Shown here one piece after another: positions 8,099 through 15,200 of a DNA stretch of 23,353 nucleotides. The stretch is from assembly GCA_002372465.1 (NCBI GenBank), contig DFGW01000023.1, positions 1-23,353 of the forward strand, in the 5' to 3' direction. Positions within the stretch are counted from its first letter, which is position 1, and every line of letters begins with the position of its first letter. A program made the position numbers and the translations under genes. Origin of the DNA: Butyrivibrio sp. UBA3740. Lineage in GTDB: Bacteria; Bacillota; Clostridia; Lachnospirales; Lachnospiraceae. Below the pieces are notes generated by a model. It was not told the origin of the DNA, did not search any database, and was given only the letters and a program-made list of their open reading frames with translations.

Positions 8099-8139
8099 AC
8101 CGCAAAAGACATATGATTCTCTGCCTGTTAACAGGATAA

Positions 8140-8170
8140 TTGGCGTAAAACTGTGGTAAAATTGTAGTAT
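8140..8170 (+). promoter_or_regulatory. Candidate promoter of the cytidylyltransferase operon
   Basis: TTGGCG (8140-8145) and TAGTAT (8165-8170) lie between the preceding terminator and the SD of the cytidylyltransferase gene. The 19-base spacer is long, so this is only a tentative match. Some promoter is expected here because the upstream operon is terminated. Confidence 0.35.
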
Positions 8171-8193
8171 AAACCGATTATGAGGAGGTGCCC

Positions 8194-8985
8194 ATGAATA
8201 TTGCGATTATTCTTGCCGGCGGCGTAGGGAGCCGCGTAAGATCAGAGATTCCGAAACAGTTTGTGGAACTTTCCGGGCAGATGATGATAATGCACAGTAT
8301 GGCACCATTTGTAGAGAGTGACCTGGTGGACAACATTCAGATCGTTGCAGCCCAGGAGTGGCGTGAAAGGATAGAGGATGCCATTTTTGAGGACCCGGAC
8401 TCTGACCTTGCCCAGAAGTTCCTTGGATTTTCAGAACCTGGTGAGAATCGGCAGATGTCTATCTATAACGCCCTTAAGGATCTGAAGCATACCTTTGACA
8501 TCGCCATGACCAATGATGAAAGCGCCAATGTCAGTGCCGATGCCAGGGAAAATGGTGACTGCTCTGAGTACATGGTCCACAGCAACCTGGGAATAATTGA
8601 TAACATTATTATCCACGACGCTGCAAGACCCTTTGTGACTGTGGAGAACATTGACGAATGCCTGAAGGCTCTGGATGAGCACGAGGGAGCTATGCCTGTT
8701 CTTCCTATGAAGGATACCGTGTACTTTAGCAGGACCGGAGAGCGGGTGGATGAGCTTTTGAACAGGAGCTGTATCTATGCCGGCCAGGCTCCGGAGGCTT
8801 TCCGGTTCGATAAATACTTGGCAGCCAATGAAGCTCTTTTGCCGGACAAGATCCTGCTTATCCGTGGATCCACTGAGCCTGCTATCATGGCAGGAATGGA
8901 CGTAGCCATGATCCCCGGAGATCAGCGGAACTTCAAGATCACTAACGATGCAGATCTCGAGAGGGCAAGGGAACTTTTGGAGTGA
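8194..8985 (+). CDS. IspD/TarI family cytidylyltransferase
   Basis: This 263-aa enzyme joins CTP and a sugar- or polyol-phosphate to give a CDP-linked product. I chose ATG 8194 (GAGGAGG at 8182-8188) over the in-frame GTG at 8188, which lies within that site. Motifs are ILAGGVGSRVRSEIPKQF (6-23, CTP binding), IIIHDAARPFVT (138-149), MKDTVYFSR (172-180), QAPEAFRF (198-205) and FKITNDADL (247-255). AGG.GSR and PKQF are closer to the TarI side of the family, as I recall it. The next gene encodes a polyol-phosphate dehydrogenase-like enzyme, and a LicD protein lies upstream, so a CDP-polyol role is more likely than isoprenoid synthesis. There is an extra segment at about 101-135 compared with the usual 230-240 aa. 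Both IspD and TarI activities remain possible. Confidence 0.85.
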   Translation: MNIAIILAGGVGSRVRSEIPKQFVELSGQMMIMHSMAPFVESDLVDNIQIVAAQEWRERIEDAIFEDPDSDLAQKFLGFSEPGENRQMSIYNALKDLKHTFDIAMTNDESANVSADARENGDCSEYMVHSNLGIIDNIIIHDAARPFVTVENIDECLKALDEHEGAMPVLPMKDTVYFSRTGERVDELLNRSCIYAGQAPEAFRFDKYLAANEALLPDKILLIRGSTEPAIMAGMDVAMIPGDQRNFKITNDADLERARELLE

Positions 8986-9004
8986 AATTGTAATAAAAAG
9001 AGCC

Positions 9005-9032
9005 GTCACCTGTTTCTCGGCGCTATGGTGAC
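9005..9032 (+). other. Small hairpin between the cytidylyltransferase and dehydrogenase genes
   Basis: GTCACC (9005-9010) and GGTGAC (9027-9032) can pair across the 59-base gap between the two genes, just before the AGAGGTG ribosome binding site (9033-9039). There is no U tail, so it does not look like a terminator. It may affect translation or processing, or be chance. Confidence 0.3.
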
Positions 9033-9044
9033 AGAGGTGTAATA

Positions 9045-10118
9045 ATGAGAGCACAAGTCCTATACGGAATAGGGAATCTTAAATATACAGAGGTAGATAC
9101 TCCGACACCCAAGTCCGGTGAAGCCCTGATCAGGGTGGAAAGATGCGGAATCTGCGGCTCTGATGTGCCAAGGATTTTTAAGACCGGAGCCCACAACATG
9201 CCCCTGATCCCGGGGCATGAGATGGCAGGAGTCATAGAGAGCTGCCCCGATCGACCTGATCTTGTGGGGAAAAGAACCGGTATCTTCCCTTTAATTCCCT
9301 GCAAGGAATGTACCCAGTGCCGTGCAGGACACTATGAGATGTGCATAAACTACGACTATCTGGGATCCAGGAGCGACGGCGGTTTTGCAGAGTATGTGGT
9401 AGCGCCCCTATGGAACCTTCTTCCGATTCCGGAGGATATAGGCGCCGAGGACGCAGCAATGCTGGAGCCCATGTGCGTGGCAGCTCATGCCCTTCGCCTT
9501 GTCGGACTTCTTGGTAAGTCAACTGAGGTTAAGGGAAGCTCCATTGTGGTGTGTGGCCTGGGAACAATAGGTCTTTTGACAGCTCTTTTCCTTAAGGACG
9601 CAGGCTATGACGATGTCCTATTCGTTGGGAACAAGGATATCCAGAAAAAGAAACTCCTTGAGATGGGCTACGATGATGCCCAGTTTATCGATGTCCGCTA
9701 CTGCGACCCGGTTGCAGCAATCATGGACAGGACCGGCGGAGCAGGTGCAGATTACTATCTTGAGTGCATTGGCCGCTCGGAGAGCTATGAGCAGGCTGTA
9801 AAGTGCACAGGTCCACTGGGTCACATCATGCTGGTGGGAAATCCTGCCTCAGATATGGAGCTTCCCCGTGAGGTTTACTGGAAGATCCTCAGGAATCAGA
9901 TGACCCTTCAAGGCACCTGGAATTCAGGCTTCCCGGACGACTGGTCCTATGCCCTGGAGCGCCTGACAACCTGGACAGCACTTAAGGCAGCAGGCAACCC
10001 CGCCTTCCTTCCCAGCGACCTGATCACCCACCGCTTCACACTGGAAGACCTTCCCAAGGGCCTTGACATCATGCATCGCAAGTCCCAGGACTATGTGAAA
10101 GTCATGGTAGAGATCTAA
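9045..10118 (+). CDS. Zinc-dependent polyol-phosphate dehydrogenase (GatD/TarJ-like MDR)
   Basis: This 357-aa medium-chain dehydrogenase/reductase interconverts a ketose phosphate and a polyol phosphate with NAD(P)H. Catalytic zinc ligands C37 (CGICGSD), H58-E59 (PGHE) and E141 (LEP) are present, as are the four structural zinc cysteines C86, C89, C92 and C100 (PCKECTQCRAGHYEMC). The Rossmann motif is GLGTIG (171-176). GICGSD-PRIFK-GAH, LGSRSDGGFAEY and KILRNQMTLQGTW follow galactitol-1-phosphate 5-dehydrogenase (GatD) closely from memory. TarJ, which makes ribitol-5-phosphate, is in the same superfamily. No PTS genes for galactitol are seen, while a CDP-transferring enzyme precedes it by 59 bp. 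I therefore infer that it supplies a polyol phosphate for CDP activation. The start at 9045 follows AGAGGTG. A hairpin terminator follows at 10163. Confidence 0.85.
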   Translation: MRAQVLYGIGNLKYTEVDTPTPKSGEALIRVERCGICGSDVPRIFKTGAHNMPLIPGHEMAGVIESCPDRPDLVGKRTGIFPLIPCKECTQCRAGHYEMCINYDYLGSRSDGGFAEYVVAPLWNLLPIPEDIGAEDAAMLEPMCVAAHALRLVGLLGKSTEVKGSSIVVCGLGTIGLLTALFLKDAGYDDVLFVGNKDIQKKKLLEMGYDDAQFIDVRYCDPVAAIMDRTGGAGADYYLECIGRSESYEQAVKCTGPLGHIMLVGNPASDMELPREVYWKILRNQMTLQGTWNSGFPDDWSYALERLTTWTALKAAGNPAFLPSDLITHRFTLEDLPKGLDIMHRKSQDYVKVMVEI

Positions 10119-10162
10119 GGAAGGATTGCATCATTGGCTGCCCTACTGAAATATAACTACGT

Positions 10163-10197
10163 AAACCTTATTGCCACTGCGCAATAAGGTTTCATTT
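10163..10197 (+). terminator. Hairpin terminator after the dehydrogenase gene
   Basis: A perfect 12-bp stem, AAACCTTATTGC (10163-10174) with its complement (10181-10192), has a 6-base loop and is followed by CATTTTGCC. The T tail is short, so termination strength is uncertain. The A-rich left arm could help a terminator work in both directions. Confidence 0.7.
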
Positions 10198-10208
10198 TGC
10201 CTGAAAAT

Positions 10209-10252
10209 AAGCCCTTTTAGGGCTTGTGAAATGTTAACGCAGGGACTACGAT
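10209..10252 (+). promoter_or_regulatory. Candidate promoter with overlapping inverted repeat, flagellin-like operon
   Basis: TTGTGA (10224-10229), a 17-base spacer and TACGAT (10247-10252) form a moderate sigma-A-like match. A 7-bp inverted repeat (AAGCCCT 10209-10215, AGGGCTT 10219-10225) overlaps the -35 box and could be an operator. I looked for a sigma-28 (flagellar) promoter and found none that convinced me. Confidence 0.35.
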
Positions 10253-10272
10253 GGCTTTAATAGCAGGAGTAT

Positions 10273-10325
10273 GCGTGCACGTTTGTGCATGTCAAGCGCG
10301 TATTTCGCGCAGCTGATAAGGAGGT
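10273..10325 (+). promoter_or_regulatory. Structured leader with two hairpins before the flagellin-like gene
   Basis: Two stem-loops lie between the candidate promoter and the start codon: 10273-10280 with 10285-10292 (8 bp, two G-U pairs), and GCGCG/CGCGC (10296-10300 with 10306-10310). The strong SD AAGGAGGT (10318-10325) follows immediately. GGA occurs both in AGGAGT upstream of the first hairpin and in the SD, an arrangement compatible with CsrA-type control known for flagellin leaders. That link is speculative. Confidence 0.4.
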
Positions 10326-10331
10326 CAAAGC

Positions 10332-11105
10332 ATGAGTGTAGGAGCTATAGGCGGAAACTATGCAAGTTCATATTCGCCCTATTCCGTGATTTCCGGTGGC
10401 GGAGACATCAAGAGTGCAGCCCAGGACGCAGCAGGGCTTGCCATCAAAGAGAAGACAGAGGCTCAGGTAAAGGGCCTTGATCAGGGAAAAGAGAATCTGC
10501 AGGATGCAAAGTCAGCCCTGAATATTGAAGATAGTGCCATGGAGGGCATTGCCGATTATCTGAAATCAATAAAGGAGCTGGCCATCAAGTCCATCAATGG
10601 TACGCTTTCCGACGAGGACAAGGGCTATATCCAGAACCAGATCGACCAGTACAAGCAGGGTATTAATGATATTGCAGGTAATACCTCTTTTAATGAAAAG
10701 AAACTTCTGGACGGCTCCAATGCTGATCTGAAGATAGCAGCAGACGGATCCGGTAGCACAAAGACAGTCTCCACATACGACAGTACTGTTGCAGCCCTTG
10801 GTATCGAGGATTTTGATGTGACCGGGGACAACTTTGATATGAGCGCTCTGGACAAGGCTCTGGAAACTGTACAAAATAACAGGACAACAGTTGGAAGCCA
10901 GACCAACGCCATGGACTACGCAGCGAGCTATAACTCCAAGGCATCTCTTGAACTGAACGGCTTCCAGATGGACCAGAACGAAGAGAGGTCCATGGAGGCG
11001 CTTCAGGAGCTCAAGACCAGGCAGGCCCTTGACATCTATCAGGCACAGCTTCAGAATAAACAACAGGAAGATCAGGAACGAAAAGCACAGCTGTTCCTGG
11101 CATAA
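10332..11105 (+). CDS. Short flagellin-like protein lacking D0 domains
   Basis: This 257-aa protein has a clear flagellin D1-type core at residues 34-133: AAQDAAGLAIKEKTEAQVKG, ALNIEDSAMEGIADYLKSIK, ELAIKSINGTLSDED, IAGNTSFNEKKLLDGS. A C-terminal D1-like helix follows (SALDKALETVQNNRTTVG, about 177-194). The normal flagellin N-terminus is replaced by about 28 unrelated Gly/Ser/Tyr-rich residues. The C-terminus has a Gln/Glu/Lys-rich helix ending in QLFLA instead of the standard polymerising D0 helix. It has no cysteine and no signal peptide, as in flagellins. It may be a minor filament, cap or regulatory flagellin-like protein, or bind the FliS/FliW machinery. Translation starts 6 bases after AAGGAGGT. 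The next gene follows after 12 bp. Confidence 0.8.
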   Translation: MSVGAIGGNYASSYSPYSVISGGGDIKSAAQDAAGLAIKEKTEAQVKGLDQGKENLQDAKSALNIEDSAMEGIADYLKSIKELAIKSINGTLSDEDKGYIQNQIDQYKQGINDIAGNTSFNEKKLLDGSNADLKIAADGSGSTKTVSTYDSTVAALGIEDFDVTGDNFDMSALDKALETVQNNRTTVGSQTNAMDYAASYNSKASLELNGFQMDQNEERSMEALQELKTRQALDIYQAQLQNKQQEDQERKAQLFLA

Positions 11106-11117
11106 AGGGGGCAATAA

Positions 11118-12002
11118 ATGCGAATTTGGGCGCACAGAGGATGCAGTCAGATGTATCCTGAGAACACACTTACATCATTTAAGAAAGCTATGGAGGTTCC
11201 GGGCATAGCAGGAATCGAGCTGGATGTACAGATTACGAAGGACGGAGAGCTGGTGGTTATCCATGATGAGCGCGTAGACAGGACCACAGATGGATTTGGC
11301 TTTGTCCGTGACTTCACGTTAAATGAGCTTAAGACATTCCATATACATACCGGCAAGGACCTGGCAGAGCAGATTCCCACCATGCGTGAGGTTTTTGAGC
11401 TGCTTTCTCCAAAGCTTAAGAAATGGAAGCCGGAACAGGCTCTTGATCCAAGGATCAATGTGGACTTTAGTGATGGATTAAGGTCCCGGGTAAAGACTGA
11501 TGACCTTGGCATGCGCCTCAACATAGAGCTTAAGAACAGCGTTTATGACTATAAGGGCTTAGAGCAGAAAATCGTGGACATGGTTCATGAGTTTGGAGTT
11601 CAGGATTCCATCGTTTATTCCACGTTTTACGCAGAATCACTGATGCGTCTTCATAAGATAGATCCCAAGGCTGAGCTTGGTATGCTGGATGATAAGGTTT
11701 CCGACTGCCTCTATAAAGCCCAAGGCCTTGAACAGAGCTTCAACAAGGGAAACGGCGCAAATTCAGCCGATAGCTCTTTTGCAGAGGGCAAAGGCTCAGA
11801 GTTTAAGTTTGCTCTTCACCCCTATGGAAACTATATGGACATCGACAGCTACAGATACGACGACCGCACGGTAAGAGCATGGTTCATGGGACATCTTTAT
11901 CCGGAAAAGCCCACAGGAACTGTTATGAACTTCGACAAATATAAATCATTGGGGATCACGGATGTATTCCTTAATGAACCGGAGAAATATTTGGGTCAGT
12001 AA
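11118..12002 (+). CDS. Glycerophosphodiester phosphodiesterase family protein
   Basis: This 294-aa cytoplasmic enzyme (no signal peptide) of the GDPD family hydrolyses glycerophosphodiesters to glycerol-3-phosphate and an alcohol. The catalytic set is visible: H6-R7 in WAHRG, E15 in PENT, E34 and D36 in IELDVQ, and H49 in VIHDE. Later family strands include MRLNIELKN (about 134-142) and a C-terminal VNFDKY/GITDVFLNEPE block in altered form. It is longer than typical GDPDs (about 240 aa) because of inserts near 95-130 and 200-245. The start follows AGGGGG (11106-11111). It is cotranscribed with the flagellin-like gene. The substrate could be lipid-derived or released from teichoic-acid-like polymers. 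A strong terminator follows. Confidence 0.9.
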   Translation: MRIWAHRGCSQMYPENTLTSFKKAMEVPGIAGIELDVQITKDGELVVIHDERVDRTTDGFGFVRDFTLNELKTFHIHTGKDLAEQIPTMREVFELLSPKLKKWKPEQALDPRINVDFSDGLRSRVKTDDLGMRLNIELKNSVYDYKGLEQKIVDMVHEFGVQDSIVYSTFYAESLMRLHKIDPKAELGMLDDKVSDCLYKAQGLEQSFNKGNGANSADSSFAEGKGSEFKFALHPYGNYMDIDSYRYDDRTVRAWFMGHLYPEKPTGTVMNFDKYKSLGITDVFLNEPEKYLGQ

Positions 12003-12022
12003 CTGAATTATTAAGAATCTTG

Positions 12023-12066
12023 AGTCAGTGGGAGACACTTTGAAATGTCTTCCGCTGATTTTTTTA
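12023..12066 (+). terminator. Intrinsic terminator after the phosphodiesterase gene
   Basis: A 15-bp stem with a few G-U pairs (12023-12037 with 12046-12060), an 8-base loop and a run of T residues (12059-12065) make a strong rho-independent terminator. Confidence 0.88.
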
Positions 12067-12133
12067 TAGAAATTTTAGAAATATATGAAGCTGAACAGGT
12101 CCAGAGATCATGCGGGATTGAAACTTTGGTTCA

Positions 12134-12151
12134 CAAATTGAACACAATTTG
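12134..12151 (+). promoter_or_regulatory. Inverted repeat CAAATTG-N4-CAATTTG upstream of giant gene 1
   Basis: CAAATTG (12134-12140) and CAATTTG (12145-12151) form a perfect 7-bp inverted repeat directly before the conserved 52-bp element. It is not present before the second giant gene, so any regulator binding here would act on the first copy only. It is short and AT-rich, so chance is possible. Confidence 0.4.
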
Positions 12152-12152
12152 A

Positions 12153-12204
12153 ACAAAAAAATTTCACAATATGATAGCTTGTATGATATGCCCTTTTATA
12201 AAAT
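12153..12204 (+). promoter_or_regulatory. Conserved 52-bp cis element, copy 1
   Basis: This stretch aligns without gaps to 17929-17980, with 39 of 52 bases identical by my count. Shared parts are an opening ACAAAAAAATTTCA, two ATGAT boxes seven bases apart (12171-12175 and 12183-12187), and a palindrome TTTTATAAAA (12194-12203). It ends 44 bases before the ATG of the first giant surface protein. The TATAAA within the palindrome is a plausible -10 box, giving a leader of about 38 bases. The ATGAT direct repeat, spaced 12 bp centre to centre, would suit a response regulator or LytTR-like dimer. Which part is promoter and which is operator is inference. Confidence 0.65.
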
Positions 12205-12248
12205 TATAATCAGCTATTTGTCGTTGATCTTAATAAGGAGGTCGCCAT

Positions 12249-15200
12249 ATGTCTAAGAAGTGTAACAGATTATTAGCGTTTCTATTGGCATTTGCACTTG
12301 TCTTAACCACCTTTGGAAGTGACTGGGCAAGCGTAAAGACTTTTGCTGATGAGGGCAGTGACGAGACACCTGCTGTAACTACCAGCGCAGAGGCAGAACC
12401 TGCACAGGAAGTACAGTCTGAAGAACCGTCTGATGAGGGCGGTGATGACGAGTACGTTGAAGAAAGTGAAGGCTCTTCCGAGGAAGAAGTTGCTCCCGCA
12501 GAGGAGCCCCAGGGCGAGGAGATCGCTTCTGAGGGCGAAGGAGAGGGCCAGGGAGAAAACCTCGAGGGTGAGGGAACTGAAGGCGAGGAGCCTGAAGTTA
12601 CCGAAGAAGATCCTGAGGCAATAGATCCCGAAAAAGTAGACCCTGAGGCAGTAGATCCTGAAGCTTTAGAGAAAGAGGCAGCTGAAAAAGCAGCTAAGGA
12701 AAAAGAAGAAACTGAGAAGACTACAGTAACCGTAACCTATGAGTCAACCAAGGGAGGATCAGTTTCACCCAAGAGTGAGACCATCGACCCCGAGGACGAG
12801 GAGGCAGCTTTCAAGGGCTCTACAGCAGCACCTTGGAACGACGGTTATGAATTTGTAAACTGGACTGATGCAGAGGGCAACCAGGTTTCTGAAGACGCAA
12901 CTTTTGTTCCTTCAGACATTACCGAGGATGCTACTTTTACTGCACACTTTACAGCAGTCGAGAATATAAAAGAGCTTATGCCTGAGCTTAGCAAGACTCA
13001 GTCAGCAGGAGGAATGACGGTTAGTGTAAGCGCAGAGGAAGGTCTTTTCCCTGAGGGCACAAGCATTAACATCAGTCCTATCTCTGATGATGACGCCCTT
13101 GCAACTGCACAGGACGCTCTTGGCGAGAAGGTTAACTCTGCAAAGGGTGTTGATATCACATTCGTTTATAACGGCGAAGAGATCCAGCCTGCAGATTCTA
13201 AGTACGTTCATGTATCAATTTCACTGGATCAGGCTTTGGACGGCGATGATTTCGCACTTATACATGACCACGACGGCGGCCTTGATGTAATAGAAGATGC
13301 TGATGTAAGTGCTACAGGCGCAAGCTTTGATGCGAACCAGTTCTCAATCTTCATTATTGCTGATACAGATCAGCCGGGTCAGGACATTAGAAAGGTTGTA
13401 GAATACAAGTTCTGGAACGACCCTGAGATGACATCTGAGCTGATTTCCCAGAAGGTTAAGAACGACGACGAGCTCTTTGATCCCGGTTATCCCACATCCA
13501 TCAATAATTCTGAAAAGCAGCGCTTCATTAAGTGGGAAAAAGAAGATGGCTCCGATATTTCTTTTGGCACAGTTTCAGACATTACCGAGTCAACACCTGC
13601 AGTTGTCAATATCATTCCTGTCATCGAGGAGACCTACTACGTTCAGTATCACGGTCTTGAAGATGAGATCGCGTACGTTGAGGAATATAAGGTAGTAAGC
13701 GACAATCCTGACAGCAAGTACATAGATCTTTTAAGCCAGCACAGCCTTAAAGCTGATAATGGCGAAGCTTTCGCAGGCTGGTCAAAGTCCAACGCATCAG
13801 ACAAGTCCTCAAGAGAGCTTGTAAGCGCAAATGGAAAAGAAAACTGGATCGATGTTACCGAAGAAGACAGATGGGACGTCTATGCAAAGATAATCTCTGC
13901 CTACTGGATACACTTTAACGGAAACGGAGTAGGAGCTTCCTACACGGCACCTACTTATCTTAAGGCAGGCCAGACTCTTTCGGAGATCAGCGCAGCCAAT
14001 CCTACCCGTGAAGGCTATGCATTTGTAGGATGGGCCCTTTCAGCCGATGCTACACAGGCTATGTCAGGAGAGGTCCTGGCAAAAGAAATCCAGAAAGTAG
14101 CAGACGCTGAAACCAAGACTCTCGACCTTTACGCCGTATGGCAGGCTGAGGGAGAAACCTTCTTTACAGTAATTCTCTGGAAACAGAAGGTTACAGATAA
14201 GTATGATCAGGATATTTCCAACAACACCTACGACTACTACAAGAGCTACAAAAAAGATGGCGTTGCTGTTGGAACTGATATAACAGATGAACTCATAAGC
14301 AGTGCGGTGGGTAAGGACTACAAGGGTACTGTAGGTGACAAGGGCTTCACATTTGAAGACCACACAAGCTTTATCAACACCAGCACAGGAAATGCTACCA
14401 CGAAGATCGAGGCAAGAGGAAACACTGTAGTCAATGTATATTATGAGCGTGAAGTTATCACTCTTACCTTCTACACCTACGGAGCAGCCCAGGGCTACAT
14501 CGCTACAGATGAGATCAGTAACAACGAGACCTACTACGGCACAGATGGTCAGGAGAACTTCTTTGAACTTGAGAAGCATTCTGATTATTCGTTTGAGATG
14601 TCCTACACAGTAGGCAGAGGCCGGAATAGTCGTACCTATTCATATTCCGGGGATGTTTATACAAGACATGTCGAAGGCTATGGGTTCTATGCACACTATG
14701 TATATGATAAGGCTGATCCACCTTATTCCAGCCGAAATTATTACGGACTGGTAGATGGCGACTATGTGCCTATCACAATCGTTCAGACAGAGACAGTTAC
14801 GTGGTTTAAGAAGGGCACCTCTGAGGAGTATCAGGGTATCCGATTCAGAAAGGCTAAGGCCGGTGATACTAACTGGAACGTATACGATACCTACACTGCT
14901 CTTTATGGACAGACCCTTTCCGATGCCGGATACTCATGGCCGGTAAATGCTGACTGGTATGATAAGCATAGTAGTGACGGAACAGCCTCCGGAATACATA
15001 CAACATTCATAGATACCTTCATCAACTCATATGATTATTATGGAAAGAATGTTGCTTATGGTAACTACTCTGTAACCCATTACAAAGAAGGTCTTGAAGA
15101 GGGAACTTATAAGGAGGCCAACAAGTCCTATGTTAGCGGATATGCAACATTCTACTTCTCCAACAAGTATGAGGGATTTGTTGTTGACAGTTACCAGTGC

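Noticed and set aside
8431..9054. 207-codon open frame on the minus strand
   Set aside because: It lies opposite the conserved cytidylyltransferase and its start falls inside the next plus-strand gene. No family motif is visible.
10566..11135. 189-codon open frame on the minus strand opposite the flagellin-like gene
   Set aside because: It covers a plus-strand gene with clear flagellin motifs and a strong SD. The minus-strand product has Cys/Val/Leu-rich composition typical of an antisense shadow and no convincing start signal.
14064..14579. 171-codon open frame on the minus strand within giant gene 1
   Set aside because: Antisense of repeat-rich, stop-poor coding DNA. The hydrophobic Val/Cys-rich translation resembles nothing and there is no SD.
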